NCBI GenBank assembly: GCA_900544975.1
Contig: UQXI01000016.1
Location: 1-55,217 of the forward strand
Direction: 5' to 3'
Length of the DNA stretch: 55,217 nt
Source: an uncultured Eubacteriales bacterium
Lineage (GTDB): Bacteria > Bacillota > Clostridia > Oscillospirales > Oscillospiraceae
Shown: in pieces, positions 39,349-49,247 of the stretch
Layout of the letters: each line of letters opens with the position of its first letter
Numbering within the stretch: the stretch's first letter is position 1
Made by a program: the position numbers and the translations under genes
Notes under the pieces: model-generated
Seen by the model: the letters and a program-made list of their open reading frames with translations, nothing else
Told to the model about the DNA's origin: nothing
The model's database searches: none

Positions 39349-42300
39349 ATGAAAAAGACCCTAGTATGGTTCCTGATCCTGGCTATGGCGCTTACGCTGT
39401 TCCCTGCCACGGCCGGTGCAGCTGGCACTCCTGACGATGGCGCCAGGGATCTGGCCCTTCTGGAGGAGGAAATGCGTCAGGCGCTGTATGCTGCCAATGA
39501 CCGGCGATACAGCGAAGACGCGCCGCAAGAGGAGGGCTATGATCCCGATGAGGTGATTCGTGTCATTGTGGAGCTGGAGGGGGCCCCCGCCGTGGAAGCC
39601 GCGTCCCTGGGCTCCCTGCAGTCTGCACAAGCTACGGCGCTCCGGGGACAGGAATCCACCATACAGGCGGTGAAGCGCCAGCTGAAGCTGGAGCCGGTTC
39701 ACCGTACCGGATACTTGATGAACACAGTGTCCTATGACATTCGACGGGGAGACGTTGCTGCATTGGAATCTATGCCCGGCGTTGCTTCCGTAACCCAGGC
39801 TGTGAAATATCAAGTAGAAATGTTCTCGGCTAAGGAGATGGCCGGCGTGTACGAGGCCTGGCAGCTAGGGCAGACCGGATACACAGGCAAGGGTATGTGT
39901 ATTGCGATTATTGACACGGGTGTAAACTGGCTGCATCAGGATATGGTACAGAATCCCGATACCGTCAAGTATACCAGAGAGCAGATGGAATCAAAGATTG
40001 CCGAGCTGGGCTACGGCAAGTGGTTCTCCGATAAAGTTCCCTTTGGCTACAGCTATATCGGCGGACATACTGAGATTATCAGCAGCGTAGAGCCTCATGG
40101 CCACCATGTGGCGGGTATTGCCGCGGCCAACGGAGATGAATCCGAGGGGCGGATTTCCGGTGTTGCCCCTGATGCTCAAATTCTGGCGCTTCAGGTTTTC
40201 GATCCGGTTACAGGTGGCGGTGGATACAGCGACGATATTGTCAGCGCCATTGAAGATGCGGTAAAATTGGGCGCCGATGTAGTCAATCTTTCCCTGGGCA
40301 CCGACTATGGCTTCTACGGCTCTGACCGTTATGTCAGCCGTGCTGTGGACGGCGCAAAAGAAGCGGGTGTCTTTGTGGCTGTTGCCGCAGGCAATGCGGA
40401 AATCTCTACTGACGCTGATCCTTCTAACAGAGTAATTGCCAATGACTGGAACCTGACAGATACGGCAAGCGTTGCCGATCCTGCTACCGCAGTGGGAGCC
40501 ACCAGCGTAGCATCTATACAGGGCGAAGGATTTGTGACCTATCGTTTTTCTGTAACGGCAAATGGGGAAACCAGACAACTGAATTGTGCCAGAATTTCCA
40601 GTCCTGCGTTTGATTTCCCGGATGGAGTCGGTTTCGTGGATGGAGGAAGCGGATCTGAGTCCGAGGTTTACTATGGTATGGAAAATGGCGCTGGAAATGT
40701 CGTTTTGATTAAATATGATCCGGATACCGCTGGAGAAGACACCATTAGCGGCTTTTATTACAGGTCATACTCTGCGGGCTGTGCAGGCCTTATCATTTAC
40801 AACGCAGATGGTGATGTGCTTCAGGAAGCTGCATTCAAAACCAGTTCTTACTACAAAATTCCGGTCGCATTTGTCAGCGCAGAAGATGGCGCCTATCTGA
40901 TGGGGTTGTGCAGCTCCGGTAAAAAGGCAGTTATGACTGCCTATGACAATGCGTATTACTTCGCGACAGAAGACAGGGAAGATATTGCATCCTGCTTTTC
41001 ATCTTGGGGCCCGACGCCCACTTTGGAAATCAAACCGGAGTTAGCCGCACCTGGTGGCCATATAATGTCAGTGGCAGACAACACGGACTCGTATATGTGG
41101 ATGTCCGGCACTTCTATGGCAGCCCCGTTTGTATCGGGATCTGCTGCGTTGGTGAAACAGTATATTCAGGAGTCCGGAATGGAGATAAAAGATATTCCGG
41201 AATTCATCCGTCAAACGCTTATGAATACTGCTAAGCCGGTGCTGGATTCTGAATCAGATGGAATGGCCTCCGTCCGTCAGGTAGGCGCAGGTATCATTCA
41301 CCTGGAGAAAGCAGTGCAGAACAAGGTTTTAGCGACCTACAATGGCAAGGCTGCCATTGAACTGCGAGACAACATAGGTAAAGAGACAAAAGGTGAGATT
41401 CTCCTGACCAATTATGGAAAAGAGCCTGTTACTTACAAGTTGTCTGCCACAGACGTATATACCGATGTAACCGATGAGGAGACAAATCTGTATCATATTT
41501 CTGTGCTGCCCGGTGCAAGAATTGCCTTTGACGGGGATTCTGTGACGGTTCCGGCCAATGGTACGGCCACGTTTTCCTTTACTCTGATCATTGATGATGC
41601 ACTGGACGGGCACTTTGCTGAGGGCTACATCTGTCTGGATGCTGACTCTGCGCCGGGACTGAGCTTGCCCTTTTTGGGATTTATGGGCGACTGGGACGAT
41701 GAAACCATCATTGATGCTCCATCTTGGGAGAAGGATACCGTGGTTCCCAAAGTTGAAGACAGATATTTTGGTATTATGCAGTATGGAACCGGACTCATGA
41801 CCATGACCAACAATGTTGCAGCCATGCTTGGGGAGGTTTACGCCGAAGCGATTCATCCGACTTTCGGATGGACCGTAGGTTTGGGTCACATTGATCCTGA
41901 TCGCATAGCAATTTCTCCAAATGGAGATGGCTATTTTGATGTGGCCATTCCCTGGTTGGGGCTGCTAAGAAATGCTGAAGAAATCCGTATGGATATACTG
42001 GATGAAGACGGCATGGTCATTGCCAGTCCTGGTTCTGCTTATGAACTCCGTAAAATAACTGCCAAGAACTTCTATCAGAAATGTACAGGCGGTAGGCAGA
42101 TGGCCAACAGCGGACATGCTATCGGCTGGGATGGTACAATCTATGACCAGTCCACCGGAACCTATCAGATTGCACCGGAAGGCAACTACACTGTGCGCTT
42201 ACAGGCCAGAGTTCGGGAGGGCGGAGACTGGCAGACAGTAACAATGCCTCTGGCTGTTGACCTGACACCCCCGGAACTGACGGATTTCACAATTGCCAGA

Positions 42301-44553
42301 TCTGGAGTAGTCATGACCTTTAGCTTCAAAGCGACAGATGAGATCGGGATTTTTGATGAATTTGAACTGGCGGTTAATAATAAGGTTTTTGGAGGAACCC
42401 TGTCCCGTGCAACCTATGATGAAGAAAGCGGTCTGTATACGATGAAGGTCTACGCATATGGTGCGGGAATCACAGAGGGAGAACCTGTTTACACTGCGCT
42501 GATGATCAGCGATTCGGCGGGCAATACCTCGGTAGCCTATGCGACCATCGACCCATTGGAGGATCAGCCGGAATACGGATTCACCAATATGTCTTTGGAT
42601 AAGACTACATACGTCTATGCCAAGGCCAATACCACCTATTTTAGGGCCCTTGGATTTGCTCCGAAGGGCAGCAAGGTAACCTTCAATGGACAAGAGGCTG
42701 TGTTCAACGGGGAGAATTTTTCCATTGTTCTTCCCTTGGCTTACGGAGATAATGTTTTTGATGTTGTAATTCAGGATACAGAAGAAAACATCCTGTATTC
42801 CGGACAGGCTACCATTTGTGCTACAAACTTTGTATCTATGTTCTCAGCACCGATACCTGGCGATGGTTTTAGCGGAACGAATGTGATTTCCGGTTGGACT
42901 CTGGCGCTGGACGAAGATTATGCGGATGGTACGGAAGTTCCGATTCGTATGCGGATTGCTGACCCTGAGAATATGACGGTCACCTGTAATGGCAAGCAGA
43001 TAAAGCCCAATGAGGAAGGGTATATTGATTTCAATGTAACCTTGTCTGGAGGGGAAGCAGTCTATTCTATCATCGTGACAAATCCTGCCGGATATTATCA
43101 TTTTGTGGAGGGGACGGTATGGAACCGGTCTGTGGCATTGGCCAGCGGCGCCGACTTGACGCCTGTTTACACGCCCCAACTTTGGTATACCGATGGGTTT
43201 GCGGGCGTAACTTCGGATATGCTCCGAGAGGATGGTACATTCCGACTTCGCGGCCACTTGTTTAATCCGGTGGACAAGCTGACAGTGAACGGACAGGAGG
43301 CTACGGTTAACGTCGATGACTTGACTTGGTACTGCGATGTAGCTTTGGAACCTGGTATCAATGCTGTACCAATCCTGGCGGAAAAAGACGGGAAAAGCTA
43401 TCCATGCATCAGCCAGAAGATTCTATACGAAACCGGCGGACCGGAGTTGAACCTGAATTTGCCGGAGGAGTACCACGGAAAGTATTACGTTAGCTCGCCG
43501 GATTACCTGCTGGAGGGAACTGTAAGTACCTATCTGGATGACGCGCAGGTATACGTCAACGACACACATGTTTTTGGTTCCACAAATTTTGCCCATGGCT
43601 TTGGAGAGAGCAAAATTGCCCGGGTGTTCTCGCAGAATCTGAATCTGATGCCCGGTGACAACTACTTTACGATCAGAGCCTATAACTATTTCGGCCTCAG
43701 TACAGAGGTTACCATTGACCTGTTTTATGGTGAGAAACCGACCTGCACACATGAAAAAACAATCGTGAAGAATGCCAGGGAAGCCACCTGCACAGAAGAG
43801 GGCTACACCGGCGATGAGGTCTGCGCGGACTGCGGTGAGACCGTACAAGCAGGTAGTGTTATTCCGGCTATGGGCCATAAAGCTGAGTTAAGGAATGCCA
43901 AGGCAGCCACCTGTACGGAGGACGGCTATACCGGCGATGAGGTCTGCACCATCTGCGGCGAAATCGTGAAACAGGGGGAGATCATCCCCGCCCATTGTCC
44001 CAGCAAGGCCTTCGTCGATCTGAATACCGGCTGCTGGTACCACGAGTACACCGACTACGTCATTGCCAAGGGCCTCATGAACGGCATGGACAAGACCCAC
44101 TTTGCCCCGGAGGGGAACCTTACCCGGGGTATGCTGGTGACCACTTTGTACCGCCTGGCGGGTGAGCCGGAGGTTACGGAGCCTGCTACCTTCACCGATG
44201 TAGCCCAGGGCCGGTACTACACCGACGCCGTGGCCTGGGCGGAGGATCTGGGCATTGCCAAGGGCATGACCGCCACCGCCTTCCAGCCCGAGGGAACCGT
44301 CACCCGCCAGCAGGCAGCCACCTTCCTGTACCGGTATGTCACCGAGTACCTGGAACAGGAAGCTGCCCAGGGTGCAGACCTGAAGGCCTTTACAGACGGC
44401 GACAAGGTGCAGGATTACGCCAAGACCGCCATGGCCTGGGCTATGGCAGAGGGCTTCTTCGAGGGCTACGGAGACGGCACCCTCCGTCCCAGAGCCAGCC
44501 TGACCCGGGCCCAGATGGCCAAGCTTCTCACCATCCTGGACCAGGACTTCTGA
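39349..44553 (+). CDS. Cell-wall-anchored subtilisin-like protease with SLH domains
   Basis: A 1734-residue secreted S8 protease. A signal peptide (MKKTLVWFLILAMALTLFP) is followed by an I9-like propeptide and the catalytic domain with Asp189 (IIDTGVNW), His250 (HGHHVAG) and Ser589 (GTSMAAP). A PA-like insert lies at about residues 380-540, as in lactocepin/C5a-peptidase types. Fn3-like and beta-sandwich domains follow. Residues about 1465-1550 hold two Cys-paired repeats (ATCTEEGYTGDEVCADCGE and ATCTEDGYTGDEVCTICGE). Three SLH domains (about 1554-1734) bind the cell wall polymer. The ATG has AAAGGAGGAG upstream. Likely role: degrading host or dietary protein outside the cell. Confidence 0.95.
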   Translation: MKKTLVWFLILAMALTLFPATAGAAGTPDDGARDLALLEEEMRQALYAANDRRYSEDAPQEEGYDPDEVIRVIVELEGAPAVEAASLGSLQSAQATALRGQESTIQAVKRQLKLEPVHRTGYLMNTVSYDIRRGDVAALESMPGVASVTQAVKYQVEMFSAKEMAGVYEAWQLGQTGYTGKGMCIAIIDTGVNWLHQDMVQNPDTVKYTREQMESKIAELGYGKWFSDKVPFGYSYIGGHTEIISSVEPHGHHVAGIAAANGDESEGRISGVAPDAQILALQVFDPVTGGGGYSDDIVSAIEDAVKLGADVVNLSLGTDYGFYGSDRYVSRAVDGAKEAGVFVAVAAGNAEISTDADPSNRVIANDWNLTDTASVADPATAVGATSVASIQGEGFVTYRFSVTANGETRQLNCARISSPAFDFPDGVGFVDGGSGSESEVYYGMENGAGNVVLIKYDPDTAGEDTISGFYYRSYSAGCAGLIIYNADGDVLQEAAFKTSSYYKIPVAFVSAEDGAYLMGLCSSGKKAVMTAYDNAYYFATEDREDIASCFSSWGPTPTLEIKPELAAPGGHIMSVADNTDSYMWMSGTSMAAPFVSGSAALVKQYIQESGMEIKDIPEFIRQTLMNTAKPVLDSESDGMASVRQVGAGIIHLEKAVQNKVLATYNGKAAIELRDNIGKETKGEILLTNYGKEPVTYKLSATDVYTDVTDEETNLYHISVLPGARIAFDGDSVTVPANGTATFSFTLIIDDALDGHFAEGYICLDADSAPGLSLPFLGFMGDWDDETIIDAPSWEKDTVVPKVEDRYFGIMQYGTGLMTMTNNVAAMLGEVYAEAIHPTFGWTVGLGHIDPDRIAISPNGDGYFDVAIPWLGLLRNAEEIRMDILDEDGMVIASPGSAYELRKITAKNFYQKCTGGRQMANSGHAIGWDGTIYDQSTGTYQIAPEGNYTVRLQARVREGGDWQTVTMPLAVDLTPPELTDFTIARSGVVMTFSFKATDEIGIFDEFELAVNNKVFGGTLSRATYDEESGLYTMKVYAYGAGITEGEPVYTALMISDSAGNTSVAYATIDPLEDQPEYGFTNMSLDKTTYVYAKANTTYFRALGFAPKGSKVTFNGQEAVFNGENFSIVLPLAYGDNVFDVVIQDTEENILYSGQATICATNFVSMFSAPIPGDGFSGTNVISGWTLALDEDYADGTEVPIRMRIADPENMTVTCNGKQIKPNEEGYIDFNVTLSGGEAVYSIIVTNPAGYYHFVEGTVWNRSVALASGADLTPVYTPQLWYTDGFAGVTSDMLREDGTFRLRGHLFNPVDKLTVNGQEATVNVDDLTWYCDVALEPGINAVPILAEKDGKSYPCISQKILYETGGPELNLNLPEEYHGKYYVSSPDYLLEGTVSTYLDDAQVYVNDTHVFGSTNFAHGFGESKIARVFSQNLNLMPGDNYFTIRAYNYFGLSTEVTIDLFYGEKPTCTHEKTIVKNAREATCTEEGYTGDEVCADCGETVQAGSVIPAMGHKAELRNAKAATCTEDGYTGDEVCTICGEIVKQGEIIPAHCPSKAFVDLNTGCWYHEYTDYVIAKGLMNGMDKTHFAPEGNLTRGMLVTTLYRLAGEPEVTEPATFTDVAQGRYYTDAVAWAEDLGIAKGMTATAFQPEGTVTRQQAATFLYRYVTEYLEQEAAQGADLKAFTDGDKVQDYAKTAMAWAMAEGFFEGYGDGTLRPRASLTRAQMAKLLTILDQDF

Positions 44554-44580
44554 TTTTTTCCTGTTACATCCTTTCTGTTT

Positions 44581-44614
44581 CAAACGCCCCACAGCTTCGG
44601 CTGCGGGGCGTTTG
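44581..44614 (+). terminator. Stem-loop with UUCG tetraloop after the subtilase gene
   Basis: CAAACGCCCC-CAGC and GCTG-GGGGCGTTTG pair around TTCG, 28 bases after the stop. There is no U-tract, but a second, better terminator follows. Confidence 0.6.
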
Positions 44615-44679
44615 ACTGGGCGGCCCCCTGTGTGCCGCTGTGTGGGGCTTTCTGCCGCCTGAGAAAATATTTCAAGTAG

Positions 44680-44728
44680 AAAAAGACCGTTCTGTGTGGG
44701 AAGCAGCCCATACAAAACGGTCTTTTTT
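44680..44728. terminator. Rho-independent terminator
   Basis: AAAAAGACCGTT and AACGGTCTTTTTT form a stem with an inner TGGG/CCCA pairing. The T-run follows on the plus strand, and the complementary A-run lets it work in both directions. Confidence 0.85.
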
Positions 44729-44807
44729 AGTGTTGCAAAGGACAACACAGCACGAACAAATCGCCCAACATGACAATTTTGACAGCGCTTCGTTCGTATA
44801 ACAATGT

Positions 44808-45232
44808 TTGGTGGAGCTGAGCCGGAATCTGGATGAGGCCGACTATCAGGACACGGACAGCGATGGCGTCCGGGAGTTGCCGGATGGCAGCCCGATGGAT
44901 GTGAAGATTGCGCTCCAGTCCGGCAACGAAACCTATCAGAGGATTGCTGAAATCCTCACCAACCATTTGGCGGAGGTGGGCATACGGGTATCTGTGGATG
45001 AGGAAACCATCTCCAAAAGCGACTATACCAATCAACTCCGGAACGACGGTGTCTATGAAATTTACATTGGCCAGACCACCACGGGCTGTGCTCAGTGGAC
45101 CGGTGTTGTGAACTATGTGGCGGACATCATGTCCAACAAAAAGTGGGGCCCTATGGGGATCCGGACGATCTTGCGGCGTACGATGGGATGCTTTACGCTA
45201 CCTCTTATGAAAGGCAATGGTCAGCAGTTTGA
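44808..45232 (+). pseudogene. Remnant of an oligopeptide ABC transporter substrate-binding protein
   Basis: The frame reads NLDEADYQDTDSDGVRELPDG, the C-terminal region typical of family-5 solute-binding proteins, and continues to VYEIYIGQTTTGCAQWTG. Near 45150 the reading frame shifts: the continuation YGDPDDLAAYDGMLYATSYE is found one frame away (from 45152) and stops at 45232. Both the 5' two thirds and the 3' end of the gene are missing, and no start or ribosome site is seen. It is a decayed fragment. Confidence 0.82.
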
Positions 45233-45238
45233 TACGAT

Positions 45239-45286
45239 AGCAAGCCCCCCTCTTCCGGCCCGCGCCGGTGGAGGGGGTGCTTGCAG
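45239..45286. repeat. Large GC-rich palindrome
   Basis: GCAAGCCCCCCTC and GAGGGGGTGCTTGC form a long stem, with an inner CCGGC/GCCGG stem in the loop. It follows the decayed binding-protein remnant and a second C/G-rich run (CCCCCGGGGGGG) lies 30 bases on. It could be a terminator, a recombination scar, or a repeat-family member. Confidence 0.55.
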
Positions 45287-45395
45287 CCGGAATTCAACAT
45301 TTTTTTCATTGCATCCCCCGGGGGGGCTTGCGAAGGACAGGGTGATGAGATAGTATGACAGGCGTATAAGTCCCCAGGCACAGGAGGAGAAGCAT

Positions 45396-46223
45396 ATGAC
45401 CATACTGGAGCAGTTGAAACAGACTTGGGTTTCCGGTCAGACCAATACACCGGTGCTTCAGCAGCAGATATGGGACCGTGCAGCAGAGCGCTATGGTGGG
45501 CTGCCCATTCCCGATTTTGAGACCGATGCGTTTCTCCGGGAACTGGATCGTGCCATTTTCCTGGACAAAACCATGCGAATCCTGGATATCGGCTGCGGCT
45601 CCGGGGTATATTCCATGGCCCTGGCGCCCCGTGTGGCACAGGCAGTTGGGGTGGACATCTCTCCCAACATGATTGCCTGTGCCAATGATCGCAGCCAAAC
45701 GCTCGGCCTGGATAACACCCAGTTTCAATGCTTGGACTGGGCCGGTGCGGACATCGACGCGCTTGGTTTCCGGGGAGGGTTTGATGTAGTGTTTGCCCAC
45801 ATGACCCCGGCTGTGGCGGATTACAACACCTTCGAGAAGCTATGTGCCTGTTCCCGGGGCTTGTGCCTCATGGAAAAGCCTGCACGCCGGCGTGATATGG
45901 TTCAGGACGAGGCGTTCCGCCTGGTGGGTATTGATTCCAGAGAGGGGCAGGACGGCATTTTACAGGCCTTTACCTACCTGTGGTGCATGGGCTGTTGCCC
46001 GCAGCTGTCCTACCACGATGAAGTGTGGGATACCCGGAGAACCACGGAAGACATGGTGGCCTGGTGTACAAATCGGGCCAAACTGCACAAATCCCTCACC
46101 GAGGCCCAAGAGAAATCCATCCGGGATTATGTGGAGCGGCAGGCAACCGGCGGTATGGTGCTCGAACGCACCTCCACAACCCGGGTGACCATGCTCTGGC
46201 GTCTCTCTACATACCAGAAATAA
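45396..46223 (+). CDS. SAM-dependent methyltransferase of an FmdE/ABC cassette
   Basis: A 275-residue class I methyltransferase with the SAM-binding motif DIGCGSG (residues 64-70), the acidic residue in GVDISPNM, and a C-terminal cap domain containing WCMGCCPQLSYHDE. GGAGGAG lies 7 bases before the ATG at 45396. It precedes a metal-chelate-type ABC importer and FmdE in the same direction, so it may modify an imported or exported small chelator. Substrate unknown. Confidence 0.88.
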   Translation: MTILEQLKQTWVSGQTNTPVLQQQIWDRAAERYGGLPIPDFETDAFLRELDRAIFLDKTMRILDIGCGSGVYSMALAPRVAQAVGVDISPNMIACANDRSQTLGLDNTQFQCLDWAGADIDALGFRGGFDVVFAHMTPAVADYNTFEKLCACSRGLCLMEKPARRRDMVQDEAFRLVGIDSREGQDGILQAFTYLWCMGCCPQLSYHDEVWDTRRTTEDMVAWCTNRAKLHKSLTEAQEKSIRDYVERQATGGMVLERTSTTRVTMLWRLSTYQK

Positions 46224-46278
46224 TATGGTTTATTCATATCATTTTATTACTAATTTTATTCAAGAAAGGTGAAGTAAC

Positions 46279-47448
46279 GTGAAAAAACACACCCGCCTGC
46301 TGCCGCTGCTTCTGGCAGCTTTTCTGACCGTTGGCCTTTGTGCCTGCGCCGGGGAGAAAACTACCCCGGAGGCCACCATTCCCACCGCCCAGAGCGCCGC
46401 CACAACGCTCCCCACTGAGGCTGCTCCGGAGACTACCCCGGCAACCACGCCGGAAACCAGAATGATTGTGGACGGCAATGGCCGGGAAGTGGAAATCCCT
46501 TACACGGTGGAGAGCATCGTCTGCGTGGGCGTTGGCGCGCTGCGCTATACCTGCTATATGCAGGGACAGGATCTGGTCGTTGGTGTGGAGGACTATGAGA
46601 CCAAAGCCGGTATGTCCAGGTTGTACAATTATGTAAATTTCGACCGGTTCGGTTCCCTGCCTGTTACCGGCACCAACGGCGAGCCCTTTGTGGAGGAGAT
46701 CATCAACGTTGGCCCTCAAGTCATTGTCATGTCCTCCTACGCCTCCGTTGACCCCAACGAGCTTCAGAGCAAAACCGGCATCCCTGTGGTGATGGTGCCC
46801 GGCAGCGACACCACCCTGGATGACAAGGCCTATGAGACCATCCGCATTCTGGGAGAGCTCTATGGCAAGGAAGACCGGGCGGAGGAGCTGACTGTGTATC
46901 TCCACGGCATTGAGAAAGACCTGGCCCAGCGGGTGGAGGGTATCCCGGAGGAGGACAAGCCTACGGCTTATGTCTGCGGCGTATCTTTCAAAGGCGCCCA
47001 CGGGTTTGAAGGCACCGAGGCTTTTTACGGCCCCTTTGAGCTCATCCAGGCCAACAACCTGGCCAACACCACCGGCCAGACCGGCGCCTTTGACATTGAC
47101 CTTGAGCAGGTGCTGCAGTGGGATCCGCAGTTCATCTTTGTGGACTTCAACGGCATGAGCCTGATCAACGAGGACTATGCGGCCAATCCCGACTTCTACA
47201 ACAGCCTCACTGCCGTACAGGAGGGCCGGGTGTACTCCCAGATTTCCTTCCGTTCCAGCGCCTCTAATTTGGAAACCGCCCTGGCAGACGCCTACTATGC
47301 CGCCACCATCCTTTACCCGGAGCAGTTCGCAGATGTGGAAATCGAGGCCAAGACTGGAGAGATTTTTGAAACGCTGCTGGGCTCCAACCCCTACAACGAC
47401 CTGAAGGAATCCGGATATGAATTCAAAGCTGTCACCATTGGCGAATAA
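46279..47448 (+). CDS. FecB/BtuF-type ABC substrate-binding lipoprotein
   Basis: A 389-residue periplasmic-type binding protein tethered as lipoprotein: the signal MKKHTRLLPLLLAAFLTVGLCAC has lipobox LCAC. A Thr/Pro/Ala-rich linker (residues 27-60) is followed by a TroA-fold domain beginning RMIVDGNGREVEIPY, with long-helix organisation typical of siderophore, heme and cobalamin binders. GTG start with AAAGGTGA upstream. The next gene overlaps by 32 bases. Ligand: a chelated metal or cofactor, not determined. Confidence 0.92.
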   Translation: MKKHTRLLPLLLAAFLTVGLCACAGEKTTPEATIPTAQSAATTLPTEAAPETTPATTPETRMIVDGNGREVEIPYTVESIVCVGVGALRYTCYMQGQDLVVGVEDYETKAGMSRLYNYVNFDRFGSLPVTGTNGEPFVEEIINVGPQVIVMSSYASVDPNELQSKTGIPVVMVPGSDTTLDDKAYETIRILGELYGKEDRAEELTVYLHGIEKDLAQRVEGIPEEDKPTAYVCGVSFKGAHGFEGTEAFYGPFELIQANNLANTTGQTGAFDIDLEQVLQWDPQFIFVDFNGMSLINEDYAANPDFYNSLTAVQEGRVYSQISFRSSASNLETALADAYYAATILYPEQFADVEIEAKTGEIFETLLGSNPYNDLKESGYEFKAVTIGE

Positions 47449-48484
47449 GGGCTACGACCCTGCCTACCGCCGCAATCAAATCCGCAGTACCGGCTTTTTG
47501 GCTGGATTGTTTTTCCTGCTGGTGGTAGCATTCCTGCTGTCCCTGCGGGCGGGTTCCTACAATACTCCGTTGTCCCAACTGATTCGGGGTGTGTTCGGAA
47601 AGGCGGCCGACGAGAAAATCAATCTGGTGGTGCGGAATAACCGCCTGCCCCGAATCTGCACTGCCATTGTCTCCGGCGCAGGATTGGGCGTCACCGGTTG
47701 CGTGTTCCAGGCGGTGCTGCGCAATCCTCTGGCCTCCGCCTCCACCCTGGGCGTGTCCCAGGGGGCCAGCTTCGGCGCTGCCTTCGCCATCATTGTGCTG
47801 AACCTGGGAGCCGTTGGAGGACTGGGGGGCATGGCCATTCCTTTGTGTGCCTTTGTGGGCAGTATGGCGGTGGCCTTGGTGATTCTGGGCCTGAGCCGGT
47901 TCCGGCAGGTGTCCGCCGAGGGTATCGTTCTTGCCGGTGTGGCCATCAGCTCTATGTTTACAGGGGCCACCACCCTCATGCAGTATTTTGCCGATGAGAT
48001 TCAGCTGAATACCCTGGTATTCTGGACGTTTGGCAACCTGGGCAATACCACCTGGGCGGATGTGGGGAAAATGACTGGGGTACTTTTGTGTGTCTGCGTC
48101 TACTTTTTTCTTCACCGGTGGGACTTCAACGCCCTGCTCAGCGGCGAGGAGACTGCCACCAGCCTGGGTATCAACGTGAAGCGGCTGACCATGGTGAATA
48201 TCCTTTTGTGCTGCCTCACCGCCTCGGTGATTGTGTCCTACATCGGCCTCATCAACTTCATCGGTCTGGTGGCCCCCCACATCGTCCGGCTGGTGGTGGG
48301 CAACAACCACGTCTATCTCCTGCCCAGCTCCGCCATGGCCGGGGCGCTGCTGCTGCTCCTGGGCGATCTGTTTGCCCGGGTGGTGATCAGCCCGGTGATT
48401 CTGCCCATCGGCGCCATTACCTCCTTCCTGGGAGGGCCGCTGTTTTTGTATCTCCTGTTCAAGGGAGGGAAAAAGGAATGCTGA
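47417..48484 (+). CDS. FecCD-family ABC transporter permease
   Basis: A 355-residue permease with about ten membrane segments, of the BtuC/FhuB/FecD type. It shows the family segments NRLPRICTAIVSGAGLGVTGCVFQAVLRNPLA (split here), SLGINVKRL, which contacts the ATPase, and GLINFIGLVAPHIVRLVVG. Start ATG 47417 overlaps the binding-protein gene; AAGGA lies upstream. The last 7 bases overlap the ATPase gene. Confidence 0.93.
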   Translation: MNSKLSPLANKGYDPAYRRNQIRSTGFLAGLFFLLVVAFLLSLRAGSYNTPLSQLIRGVFGKAADEKINLVVRNNRLPRICTAIVSGAGLGVTGCVFQAVLRNPLASASTLGVSQGASFGAAFAIIVLNLGAVGGLGGMAIPLCAFVGSMAVALVILGLSRFRQVSAEGIVLAGVAISSMFTGATTLMQYFADEIQLNTLVFWTFGNLGNTTWADVGKMTGVLLCVCVYFFLHRWDFNALLSGEETATSLGINVKRLTMVNILLCCLTASVIVSYIGLINFIGLVAPHIVRLVVGNNHVYLLPSSAMAGALLLLLGDLFARVVISPVILPIGAITSFLGGPLFLYLLFKGGKKEC

Positions 48485-49233
48485 CGGTGGAGCATCTCAG
48501 CTACCGCTATCGGAGCGGCCCCCAGGTGCTGCGGGACGTGGGCTTTTCCCTGGAGGACGGGCAGTTCATGGCCATTCTGGGGAACAACGGTGTGGGAAAG
48601 AGCACTATGCTGAAGTGCTTTAACAGAATCCTCACTCCAGACAGCGGCTCGGTGCAGGCAGATGGCGAGGAACTGCTCCGGCTGCCCGGCCGGGAAATTG
48701 CCAAGCGCATGGCCTTTGTGGCTCAGAGCGTTCCCGCCACCCAGATGACCGTCCACGACATGGTGATGCTGGGCCGCAGGCCCTATATGAAGTGGGGCTT
48801 TACGGAGGAGGACCACAAAATTGTCCACGAGGCCATCGACCAGTTGGGGGTGTCCCATCTCCGGGGCCGGTTCCTTAGCCAGCTCTCCGGAGGGGAGCGG
48901 CAGAAGGTGATGCTGGCCCGGGCCCTGGCCCAGCAGCCGAAAATCCTCCTGCTGGATGAGCCCACCAGCAGCCTGGACATTCAGAATCAGTATCAGGTGC
49001 TCCGGATTGTCCGGGATATCTGTCACGACCAGGGCATTACTGCCATTGTGGTGATTCACGACCTGAATCTGGCCCTGCGGTTCTGCGACCGGTTTCTGCT
49101 GCTGCGCCAGGGGCAGGTGTACCGCTGGGGTGGCCGGGAGATTCTGGACCGCCAGGCCCTGTGGGAGGTTTACGGCGTCCGTGCCCAAGTGGCGGAGGTA
49201 AACGGCCAGAGCATCGTTCTAATGGACGAATAG
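48478..49233 (+). CDS. ABC transporter ATP-binding protein (FecE/BtuD type)
   Basis: A 251-residue ATPase with Walker A GNNGVGKST (35-43), the Q-loop in VAQSVPATQM, signature LSGGERQ, Walker B ILLLDEPTSSLD and the switch histidine in VVIHDLN. The ATG at 48478 follows AAAAAGGA and overlaps the permease end. A longer upstream frame is only the shadow of the permease. It energises the FecCD permease above. Confidence 0.95.
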   Translation: MLTVEHLSYRYRSGPQVLRDVGFSLEDGQFMAILGNNGVGKSTMLKCFNRILTPDSGSVQADGEELLRLPGREIAKRMAFVAQSVPATQMTVHDMVMLGRRPYMKWGFTEEDHKIVHEAIDQLGVSHLRGRFLSQLSGGERQKVMLARALAQQPKILLLDEPTSSLDIQNQYQVLRIVRDICHDQGITAIVVIHDLNLALRFCDRFLLLRQGQVYRWGGREILDRQALWEVYGVRAQVAEVNGQSIVLMDE

Positions 49234-49247
49234 AAAGGAGCAGACAT

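Noticed and set aside
48088..48477. N-terminal extension of the ABC ATPase frame
   Set aside because: The extension lies wholly within the permease gene and has no domain; the ATG at 48478 has a good ribosome site.
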